Below, in pieces: positions 27,218 through 33,942 of a stretch of 34,108 bases of DNA. The notes under the pieces were generated by a model that worked only from the letters and a program-made list of their open reading frames with translations, did not search any database and was not told the DNA's origin. Location of the stretch: the NCBI GenBank assembly GCA_903881065.1, contig CAIRRW010000506.1, positions 1 to 34,108 of the forward strand, read 5' to 3'. This DNA is from an uncultured Bacteroidota bacterium (GTDB lineage: Bacteria > Bacteroidota > Bacteroidia > 2-12-FULL-35-15). The translations under genes and the position numbers were made by a program. How positions within the stretch are numbered: position 1 is the stretch's first letter; each line of letters begins with the position of its first letter.

Positions 27218-29385
27218 TTATCTTTTTCCTTAATTGTAAACTTTGATATTCTATTGTTAGATAATTCCAACTCGAAATTAATTTCTCTGTTATTTCCTCC
27301 TACAGCTTTGGCAATAGCGTTAGAAGCAATCTTTATTTTTGTAGGGTGTTGATAGTCGTCAATTTCTTTAAATGTGGATGAGTATTTTGCTTTTAGGAAT
27401 ATAGAGAATGGTGCAATAAAATCCTGCAGTGTTTTTATAATGCCAGGATAGAATCCGCTTATCGGTAAAGCATCAGTTACCTTCATTTCGTGGAAATAGC
27501 TCAATAAAACTTTATGTGTTCCCAAGTAGAAATAATAAAGTAAAGAGTCAGTATCACCTTTAAATGAAGTAAAATAATGCAGTGTTTCATTATTCACAAA
27601 ATAAGCAATTGATTTTGTTTGGTGACAATACATATAAGTTAGGTTTGCCGAATCGACAAATACTTCCCATTTCACTTTTGATTTCTTATCACCATTCGTC
27701 ACTTCAAACTCCATAACCATTCCTGGTGTAAAATGAAATGCTTGAGTCAATAATGGAGTAGGAGTAGTCCTGAATATTTGCTGACCCTCCAAAGGATAAT
27801 CGAAGGAATGAAATTCGTATTTATTATTTTGTTTTGATACATAATATGCAATAGGATATTTCAATGTCTTCGCCCCAACAAACTCAGTTGACTGAAGTTG
27901 GAAATGAATATGCGGTTCAGGCGAACGGCCTGAATTACCACAATTAGCAAGGATATCACCTTTCTTTACATAATCTCCAATTTTAACTTTAAAACTATTT
28001 GCTTTAATATGACTTATCTTGCTGAAAAAATAATCACCATGTTTTATTACTATTGAATTGCCCCAGTTTTCTCCAAGATTCACATCTCCAATAGCATTAT
28101 CTTCTATTCCATCCACAAGGTTAATAATGTAACCTGCACAAGGAGCGAGGATCGGCAATGAATAACAAAAGAAATCTGAAACTTCTTTTCCTGGAAGTTT
28201 AAATGTTTTTTGTGTTTCATCTGTTACTACAAAGTCCCAAGCGTAGCGATAATCTTCCTTGTGAGTTATTTCTCCTTCATGCGCCTGCGATACAAACCAT
28301 TGTCCATAAAAAGGAAGATGAATATGAAAATAAGTGTCATTTTTAAATCGCTCCAAACTATTAGTATAGGCATATAAATTCTTTTCAGGGGAAAACTGCT
28401 GGTATTGAACAAGGTTAAGTTTGTGCACGAAATACCTATTGTTCAATGTGAATATTATTAAAATAACTACTAGTGAAAAAGGAAGAGAATATAATGGCAA
28501 TTGAAAAACTCCAATCATATTTCCTAACGCACTTATCATTAACCCTACCAAAGGAACAGATATTAATGCCCATAAATAGGAGCGAGTAGAAGCAATTAAA
28601 AAATATCCACCGATGGCAATTGCAGATAAAATATAATTAAAACCTATATAACTATATTCCAGTTCAGATAAATTCCCTTTGACAAAATAGCAAAACAGAT
28701 AACCGGTAAAGAAGCCTACAATAGAAAGTGAAAATGCAATGCGCGAGTATATAAATAATCCAATCATTATTAATAACCCTGATATAATATTGTATTGAAA
28801 GAAGATTGCTCCTAATGATTTTAGATATACTTCAGCAAGTAATGGGAATTTCCAAGAGTTTGTTTTTTCATAAATATTAACGAGTGTCGCTCCTCCAATA
28901 TTCCATAATTCATTGAAAGAATAAATGCTTCTTTCACTTAATTGTAATGCTCCAAAACTTCGTGAACACAGAAGAATCATCCAAATGCCTATTATGAAAG
29001 GCAAACTTAAAAATGGAACTTTATAAGCTGAAAATACGGATGCAATTGAAACAGTAAGAATAAGTGTTAGGAAAGAAGCGATTAGTAGCATCACGAAAAA
29101 TGGTATGGTACAATGGAAAAATATTCCCATCGCAAGACCAGTAAGTAATGAATTGTAGCTGTATGTTCCACTTCGGATTATAATTGGATTAAGACCTAAT
29201 AGTTTTGCGAAAAAGATAGAAGAAAGTGCACAGATAATCCCGCTTAATCCGGTAAAAGGATCAATAAAAGAGGCAGCAATAACAAAAAGTGCAAGCCAAA
29301 TGTTGTTCGAAAACAACATTTGGCTGTAACTATTTGTTATACTATCTCTATAAAACTTTACCTGCTCTTTTACGCTACCCTGCAC
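27187..29385 (-). CDS. Urea-transporter-family protein fused to an M23 metallopeptidase domain
   Basis: The 732-residue protein has two parts. Residues about 25-315 are a urea-transporter-like membrane domain with the family's internal twofold repeat: IDPFTGLSG, YSYNSLLTGLAMG and VPFLSLPFIIGIWMIL in the first half; YIGFNYILSAIAIGGYF and LPLYSLPFSLVVILII in the second. Residues about 365-500 are an M23/LytM domain: a histidine near 369/375 with YAWDF (D384), SHI (H459) and GNSGRSPEPHIHF (H492, H494), so the zinc ligands look intact. Residues 500-732 are unassigned. M23 enzymes usually cut peptidoglycan or glycine-rich peptides. The start is GTG 29385, 3 nt after the stop of the PLP-enzyme gene. 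No urease or urea-cycle gene is nearby, so the transported solute may not be urea. Confidence 0.82.
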   Translation of the reverse strand: MQGSVKEQVKFYRDSITNSYSQMLFSNNIWLALFVIAASFIDPFTGLSGIICALSSIFFAKLLGLNPIIIRSGTYSYNSLLTGLAMGIFFHCTIPFFVMLLIASFLTLILTVSIASVFSAYKVPFLSLPFIIGIWMILLCSRSFGALQLSERSIYSFNELWNIGGATLVNIYEKTNSWKFPLLAEVYLKSLGAIFFQYNIISGLLIMIGLFIYSRIAFSLSIVGFFTGYLFCYFVKGNLSELEYSYIGFNYILSAIAIGGYFLIASTRSYLWALISVPLVGLMISALGNMIGVFQLPLYSLPFSLVVILIIFTLNNRYFVHKLNLVQYQQFSPEKNLYAYTNSLERFKNDTYFHIHLPFYGQWFVSQAHEGEITHKEDYRYAWDFVVTDETQKTFKLPGKEVSDFFCYSLPILAPCAGYIINLVDGIEDNAIGDVNLGENWGNSIVIKHGDYFFSKISHIKANSFKVKIGDYVKKGDILANCGNSGRSPEPHIHFQLQSTEFVGAKTLKYPIAYYVSKQNNKYEFHSFDYPLEGQQIFRTTPTPLLTQAFHFTPGMVMEFEVTNGDKKSKVKWEVFVDSANLTYMYCHQTKSIAYFVNNETLHYFTSFKGDTDSLLYYFYLGTHKVLLSYFHEMKVTDALPISGFYPGIIKTLQDFIAPFSIFLKAKYSSTFKEIDDYQHPTKIKIASNAIAKAVGGNNREINFELELSNNRISKFTIKEKDKWISAENIGE

Positions 29386-29388
29386 AAT

Positions 29389-30747
29389 TTATAATTTGAA
29401 ATCTTTTAAATATTTTGGCGTTACTTCGTCTCCCTGAATACTATTTAATGTTTCTCGGTTCCTTATAATATGAGCTTTTTCTTCCATATCAATCATTATA
29501 ATTGCCGGTCGCAATGCAATAAACTGCATCCATTGTGTCATATTATACGCTCCCACTGTATGCACTACCACATGGTCATCTCGTTTTAATGGTGGCAAGG
29601 TAATGTTTTCACGAATAACATCAATATTCATACACAATGGGCCATACAATACAGCGTCTTCGGTATATTGGCTAAACTCCTGTGCCGGACTAACTTTATG
29701 GTCATACCAGAAAGAAGTGAATAAAATATTTACTCCGAAATCCATAATTGTTGCACGTCTTCCATCTGCTAATCGTTTGTTCGAGATAACTGTTCCTAAC
29801 AATGATCCTGCTTCATCTATTAACGCCCGTCCTGTTTCAAGTATTAATAAAGGTAACTCGTTCTCAACAAAACCTGCATTTAAAATCGCTGTAGTTATTG
29901 CTTCAGCAAACTGATCAAAGGATGGAGAAGAGTCCGCACCTTGTAAATACGAGCCTTTTAGCGTGTTTTTAGATGCAAAACCTCCACCCATATCAATGTA
30001 TTCAACATTCTTTTTATATTTCTTTTTGATGCTTAAAGCAAGTTCCGAAAGTTTGGAAGCTGCCACACCGTAAGCACTAGGAGCCAACATAAATGTTCCT
30101 ATATGTGAATGCAAGCCTACTAAATCCATAGTGTCATTCAACATTATTTTGTTGATGGCATCCCAAGCCTGTCCATTCTCATAGTTGAAACCAAATCTGT
30201 CCCACATCGGATATACTCCAGTGTCCATATTCACTCGTATTGCTACTCTAGGTCGCTTTTTGGCATTTGTTGCCAACTCTTTTATCAAATATAATTCATC
30301 TAAATGATCAATATGAATCAATGAATTATTCTCAATAGCAAGTTTTAATTCTGCTTCTGTTTTATCTGGACCGTTAAAAATAATCTTATTTCCCGGTACC
30401 CCATTATGTAAAGCTTTGTTGTATTCAAAACCCGATACAACCTCCGCCCACGAACCTTCTTGGTGAAATACATTACAAACTGCATTGTTGTAATTCGTTT
30501 TGTACGACCAGGCAAACTGCACTTTAGGATAACGTGTTTTAAACGCTCTATTCGCATCTCTTAAAGTCCTGCGGATGGTCTTTTCGGAGATTACAAATAA
30601 TGGTGAACCATATTTATTTATAAGTTCTTCTACCGAATTCCCATCAATATGAGTTACCGGTGCGTATTCAGTTTTCTTTCCGAATTTGTTCATTACCCCA
30701 ACGTTCAAACGTTGTATTACGGGGCGTTCATACTGTAGTCTTTTCAT
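29389..30747 (-). CDS. Fold-type III PLP enzyme, DAP/ornithine decarboxylase family
   Basis: From ATG 30747 the protein has 452 residues; the frame extends to a TTG at 30771 (8 more residues), which is less likely. The N-terminal TIM-barrel holds the PLP lysine K83 in FAWSYKTNYN, HSHIG (213-217), DMGGGF (252-257) and ETGRALIDEAG (304-314), which bind PLP phosphate. The C-terminal beta domain shows GPLCMNID with C372 and D376 at the catalytic cysteine and substrate-aspartate positions, and GAYNMTQW (Y401). It therefore should decarboxylate, or possibly racemise, an amino acid or amino-acid conjugate. The ETGR and LCMNID sequences differ from lysA and speC types, so the substrate is open. It lies 83 nt after the ATP-grasp gene and 3 nt before the transporter gene. 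Confidence 0.85.
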   Translation of the reverse strand: MKRLQYERPVIQRLNVGVMNKFGKKTEYAPVTHIDGNSVEELINKYGSPLFVISEKTIRRTLRDANRAFKTRYPKVQFAWSYKTNYNNAVCNVFHQEGSWAEVVSGFEYNKALHNGVPGNKIIFNGPDKTEAELKLAIENNSLIHIDHLDELYLIKELATNAKKRPRVAIRVNMDTGVYPMWDRFGFNYENGQAWDAINKIMLNDTMDLVGLHSHIGTFMLAPSAYGVAASKLSELALSIKKKYKKNVEYIDMGGGFASKNTLKGSYLQGADSSPSFDQFAEAITTAILNAGFVENELPLLILETGRALIDEAGSLLGTVISNKRLADGRRATIMDFGVNILFTSFWYDHKVSPAQEFSQYTEDAVLYGPLCMNIDVIRENITLPPLKRDDHVVVHTVGAYNMTQWMQFIALRPAIIMIDMEEKAHIIRNRETLNSIQGDEVTPKYLKDFKL

Positions 30748-30830
30748 ATTCTGTATTGTTATATTGTTCAATGGTTATATTGTTGTTGTGTCACTTGATT
30801 TTCAAATTAGCACATTCAAAAATTTAATCT

Positions 30831-31880
30831 CTATAATTCTCCTAAAGTTGAAATCTTTTCAAACTCTTCTAACTCTACAATTAAATCGTATGAATATCTA
30901 ACAAATAATTTACCCACATCATACTTTTTAAAAGGTTTTACATCTTCACCTAATGCCAGACTTACCAATGCTTCCGGATGGTTTTGTCCACAACCTACTG
31001 CCAGGTAAACCCATGCTGGGAAACGAGGATTAATCTCCAACAAATAATAATCACCTTCATTGGTTTTAATAATCTCTAGTTCCATACCACCTCTCCATTT
31101 ACAGCCTTTAAAAAGCTTTTTCGTCATATCCAGCAAGTTTTTATCATCCAGTGATATACCTGACCATGCTTTCCCTTTGTCTGTAATGTACTGTTTACGC
31201 ATCGGTACAGCACCTATCACATTTCCTTTGCCGTCTCCTATGGCTGTTACATTTACTTCCTGGCCATATACCATTTCCTGAATGATAATTGGCAAGCCCC
31301 ATTTAGCGCTTATCTTATTGAAATAAGTGGCAGCTTGTTCAGGTGTATAAGCAATCGAAGCATCATAAAATTTACCTTTAACAACTAATGGATAAGTAAA
31401 TTCATCTTTAAGTGCAGGTATTTCAGCAGTACTGAAAATCATTTTTCCATACGGAACTTTAATGCCGTGTTTCCTTCCATACTCCGAAAGATTTGCTTTG
31501 TGACGCTCCTCAAACTGTTCCAAAGTAGGTAGAAATGTTTTTATCTTCATTTCCTTTTTTAACGTATCCGCCAACGTGATAAAATTATAAAGCTCAGCAT
31601 CAAAGTTTGGAATCAATACATCAATCTTTTCTTTTTCATGTATATATTTCAATCGTGTAAGCAATGCAGCCTTTCCTGTCGATGGAAATGGAATCTGGTA
31701 TGTTTTGTCAACAAGATCATGCATATAAATACCCGGCTCCAATGTCTCATACGAAAGCCCAATGATGCGTACATCATATAGTTTACTTTCTTTCAATGCA
31801 CGTATTACCGGCACTCCCGGGCCGGGACTGTCAATGGCATTTAAGCCGGTAACAGCTACATTAATCTTTTTTCTTTTCAT
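30831..31880 (-). CDS. ATP-grasp carboxylate-amine ligase-like protein
   Basis: The 349-residue protein has an N-terminal Rossmann-like domain (INVAVTGLNAIDSPGPGVPVIRALKES) and an ATP-grasp domain of the carbamoyl-phosphate-synthetase-like type: YPLVVKGKFYDA with K168, IIIQEMVYGQEVNV with E202 and E209, a GAVPMRKQYITDKGKAWSGI loop, and MELEIIKTNEGDYYLLEINPRFPAW with the metal-binding E282-x-N284-x-R286. Such enzymes activate a carboxylate as acyl phosphate and join it to an amine or other nucleophile. The start overlaps the end of the PqqD-like gene by 20 nt, a strong hint of joint synthesis and function. The substrates are unknown; the pairing suggests a peptide or an amino acid presented by the small protein. 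Confidence 0.86.
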   Translation of the reverse strand: MKRKKINVAVTGLNAIDSPGPGVPVIRALKESKLYDVRIIGLSYETLEPGIYMHDLVDKTYQIPFPSTGKAALLTRLKYIHEKEKIDVLIPNFDAELYNFITLADTLKKEMKIKTFLPTLEQFEERHKANLSEYGRKHGIKVPYGKMIFSTAEIPALKDEFTYPLVVKGKFYDASIAYTPEQAATYFNKISAKWGLPIIIQEMVYGQEVNVTAIGDGKGNVIGAVPMRKQYITDKGKAWSGISLDDKNLLDMTKKLFKGCKWRGGMELEIIKTNEGDYYLLEINPRFPAWVYLAVGCGQNHPEALVSLALGEDVKPFKKYDVGKLFVRYSYDLIVELEEFEKISTLGEL

Positions 31881-32121
31881 CGTTTTCTGTAAGTTTTATT
31901 TTACTTAACATCTCCACAAAGTCGAAATAATCTTTTTCAAAACTTACCTCATCTATCATGTATAGTTTTACAATGGCAGCTTTTATTTCCTGAGGAGTTT
32001 TCTCTTCCTTAAGCATTTTTATTATCTCCAACCCTATCGGATTAGTTGAATAGGAGTCGCCTGTTGATGGATCAAATACAAATCCCGAATCGCTTAATGC
32101 TACGTTTCTTTTTATTTTCAT
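31861..32121 (-). CDS. PqqD-like small protein (RiPP recognition element type)
   Basis: The 86-residue protein begins MKIKRNVALSDSGFVFDPSTGDSYSTNPIGLEIIKMLKEEKTPQE, the usual PqqD pattern: a beta hairpin (SGFVFDPSTGDSYSTN) followed by helices (GLEIIKMLKE, QEIKAAIVKLY) and an aspartate/glutamate-rich third helix (FEKDYFDFVEML). PqqD-like domains bind leader peptides of ribosomally made, modified peptides and hand them to enzymes. A charged tail (KLTENDEKKKD) ends the protein and overlaps the ATP-grasp start by 20 nt. It is the first gene of the six-gene operon, with its own promoter box. No precursor peptide gene is evident next to it, so it may also act as a carrier or partner subunit. Confidence 0.75.
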   Translation of the reverse strand: MKIKRNVALSDSGFVFDPSTGDSYSTNPIGLEIIKMLKEEKTPQEIKAAIVKLYMIDEVSFEKDYFDFVEMLSKIKLTENDEKKKD

Positions 32122-32153
32122 TGATATTATTATTTGTAAGTCTATATTAATGT

Positions 32154-32161
32154 CAAAAGTA
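32154..32161 (-). promoter_or_regulatory. -7 promoter box of the PqqD/ATP-grasp operon
   Basis: On the minus strand the sequence reads TACTTTTG, an exact TAnnTTTG box, 32 nt before the PqqD-like ATG; transcription would begin near 32147. The -33 region (about 32181-32185) lacks a clear TTTG, which fits a promoter that depends on an activator. Confidence 0.55.
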
Positions 32162-32191
32162 ATAATTTATTTTCCCCTTAATCTATTTACT

Positions 32192-32218
32192 GCTAAATTG
32201 GAACTGTTCCTAATTAGC
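32192..32218. promoter_or_regulatory. 27-bp near-palindrome upstream of the PqqD operon promoter
   Basis: Arms GCTAAATTGGAAC (32192-32204) and GTTCCTAATTAGC (32206-32218) surround one central T and match at 11 of 13 positions. It straddles the stop codon of the LytTR regulator gene and lies at about -45 to -71 of the predicted start near 32147, a usual place for an activator site. No T-run follows on the minus strand, so a terminator is less likely. Confidence 0.45.
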
Positions 32219-32905
32219 TAAATGGCGCATTGCATCCTTCCTGTATTTATTACCAATCGGAATCTCTCGTCCGGCAATTGAAATGATTCTGCTTTTTACA
32301 TTTTCGATTCTATTCAGAGGAATAATATATTTACGATGAACACGTATAAATTCATTCGTGTTTAATTTCGATAGCATCATTTTCATAGTAAGTCGGGTAG
32401 TTATCCGCTTCTGATTCTGCAGGTAAATATTAATATAATCTCCCAGTGATTCAATATAAAGTATATCCGAAAGTATAAACTTCCTCAATCCATAATCAGC
32501 ACGCAGAAACATATTTGGTTTTTCTTCTGCATTATTGCTATTCAATTTAATGTTGTAATTTAAAATAGCTTTATTCAACGCTACAGATAATCTGTCTTCC
32601 GAATAAGGTTTTAGCAGAAAGTCAATAGCATTCATGTTATATGCATCCACAGCAAGGTCTTTTGTTTCCGAAACAAAAATAACCATGGTGTTTAGCTCCG
32701 ATAATAATCTGAAATCAACCCCCGAACCTTTTGCCATCTCAATATCTATAAACAGCAAGTCAACTGGCGATTTGTGCAAATATTTCAGTCCTTCATTAAT
32801 AGTAGTAAATAGCTTTTTGAGTTGAAACCTTTGCGAATCAATACACCCTTTTTCTATAATTTCTTTAAACAAAGGTTCTTTATCTATAATTATGGCTTGT
32901 AACAT
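32210..32905 (-). CDS. LytTR-family response regulator
   Basis: The 231-residue protein has a receiver domain (1-115) and a LytTR DNA-binding domain (about 130-230). The receiver has the phospho-acceptor in LLFIDIEMAKGSGVDF (D54), the switch segment VSETKDLAVDAY and the lysine in DFLLKP. The first loop reads IIDKEPLF instead of the usual DDEPL, so one acidic magnesium ligand is replaced by lysine. LytTR shows FILSDILYIESLGDYINIYL, VHRKYIIPLNRIENVK and IPIGNKYR. No sensor kinase is adjacent. It may control the operon that starts 88 nt downstream on the same strand, or its own gene; target sites were not identified. Confidence 0.9.
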   Translation of the reverse strand: MLQAIIIDKEPLFKEIIEKGCIDSQRFQLKKLFTTINEGLKYLHKSPVDLLFIDIEMAKGSGVDFRLLSELNTMVIFVSETKDLAVDAYNMNAIDFLLKPYSEDRLSVALNKAILNYNIKLNSNNAEEKPNMFLRADYGLRKFILSDILYIESLGDYINIYLQNQKRITTRLTMKMMLSKLNTNEFIRVHRKYIIPLNRIENVKSRIISIAGREIPIGNKYRKDAMRHLAN

Positions 32906-32942
32906 CTCTAAAATAATTAAAATGAACTCCCTTTTAACGACA

Positions 32943-32950
32943 CAAAGATA
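32943..32950 (-). promoter_or_regulatory. -7 promoter box of the LytTR regulator gene
   Basis: The minus strand reads TATCTTTG, an exact TAnnTTTG box, 37 nt upstream of the ATG at 32905. A -33 TTTG is not evident at the expected distance. Confidence 0.45.
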
Positions 32951-33047
32951 TGCCGACTAAAAAATAGCCACGTTACAGTATTATAAAAAAATGTAATGAA
33001 ATTTAGTTCGACCTTGACTCTATTGATCAAAAAAACGCTGATGACGC

Positions 33048-33650
33048 TTAATCCAACAGCGAATTCAGAGATTTTCTGTCCTTTTTACCCAGATTTTTAT
33101 AGTCGCTTACCGTATAGCCTGTAATCTGTTTAAACTGATTGCTCAAGTATTGAACACTGCTGTATCCCATAAAATAAGCTATTTCACTAAGCGTATATTC
33201 ATCATAGCTTATCATCTCCTTTATTTTCTCCGCTTTTATAAGTATAATATATTTCTCCAAAGTCATTCCGGTAGTTTCCGAAAACACCTTGCTCAAATGC
33301 TGATACGATTGTTGCAGCTTCTCACTCAAATAATCCGAATTCTTGATCAGCGAAGTATTATTATTACCATAAAAAACAAACTGAATCACTGTAGTCTTTA
33401 TCTTTTCCACCAGCTTTTTATTCGTATCCCGCAACAGTTCGAAACCATTTTTTTTCAGAATCTCATTCACCACATCCAAATTAAATACCTGCGTATCCAG
33501 CTGAATCTCCGCTTCACCCAAGCTCACATTTATCACTTCTATAAACCCCGTCCGTTCCAGTTCCTGCCGCACTAGTTTAATGCAACTATCACTCACCATA
33601 TTTTTAATATAGATAATCGTTCGTGTAGTATTGAAGTTATGTTTTTGCAT
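33048..33650 (-). CDS. AraC-family regulator with an HMA-like N-terminal domain
   Basis: The 200-residue protein has a ferredoxin-like N-terminal domain (about 11-73: IIYIKNMVSDSCIKLVRQELERTG...GEAEIQL...ILKKNGFELL) that resembles heavy-metal-associated domains, and a C-terminal AraC DNA-binding domain (about 105-195: YLSEKLQQSYQHLSKVFSETTGMTLEKYI, TLSEIAYFMGYSSVQYLSNQFKQITGYT). This layout is common among Bacteroidota regulators, whose N-terminal motif usually reads MVCxxC. Here it is MVSDSC (S20, C23), so the first metal-binding cysteine is replaced by serine. No metal transporter gene is in view. A good promoter lies directly upstream. Direct control of neighbouring genes is possible but not shown. 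Confidence 0.88.
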   Translation of the reverse strand: MQKHNFNTTRTIIYIKNMVSDSCIKLVRQELERTGFIEVINVSLGEAEIQLDTQVFNLDVVNEILKKNGFELLRDTNKKLVEKIKTTVIQFVFYGNNNTSLIKNSDYLSEKLQQSYQHLSKVFSETTGMTLEKYIILIKAEKIKEMISYDEYTLSEIAYFMGYSSVQYLSNQFKQITGYTVSDYKNLGKKDRKSLNSLLD

Positions 33651-33671
33651 TTTCCTATTTCAAATCCACAT

Positions 33672-33703
33672 CAAAGGTATAAAAAGTTAGAGTATAACTC
33701 AAT
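33672..33703 (-). promoter_or_regulatory. Promoter of the HMA-AraC regulator gene
   Basis: On the minus strand ATTG (33703-33700), 20 nt, then TACCTTTG (33679-33672) fits the Bacteroidota consensus. Transcription would begin near 33665, about 15 nt before the ATG at 33650. Confidence 0.6.
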
Positions 33704-33858
33704 TCGTCTCGCAGGTCGGAAGTTTCAATATTTACAGAAACAAAAACCGCTTTACATTATTAAATTGGAAGAAACATCAACTGAAGTTCAAATCTATAAA
33801 ATCATCCTTCTCAAATTTCTTTACACATCTTTCCTCTCGAAACTCGAAATTATGTCCA

Positions 33859-33942
33859 CGCGACATCAAATTAAACACTCGCGATGTCAAATTAAACACT
33901 AGCGACATCAAATTAAACACTCGCGATGTCAAATTAAATGCT
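33859..33942. repeat. Array C: four 21-bp repeats with alternating inverted cores
   Basis: Four units of exactly 21 bp lie at 33859-33879, 33880-33900, 33901-33921 and 33922-33942. Each is CGCGAnnTC-like (first base A in unit 3) followed by AAATTAAACACT (AAATTAAATGCT in unit 4). Units 1 and 3 carry GACATC, units 2 and 4 its reverse complement GATGTC, in strict alternation. The array lies about 160 bp upstream of the AraC-gene promoter. The minus frame across it translates as FNLTSRV/FNLMSRV heptads and is judged an artefact. In the rest of the 458-bp end region (33704-33858 and 33943-34108) I see no gene I can support. Confidence 0.85.

Noticed and set aside
32192-32218. Near-palindrome as terminator of the LytTR gene
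   Set aside because: No T-run follows on the minus strand and the central loop is a single base; an operator reading fits better.
33639-33902. 87-codon plus-strand frame
   Set aside because: It overlaps the AraC promoter region and array C; no domain, and composition looks random.
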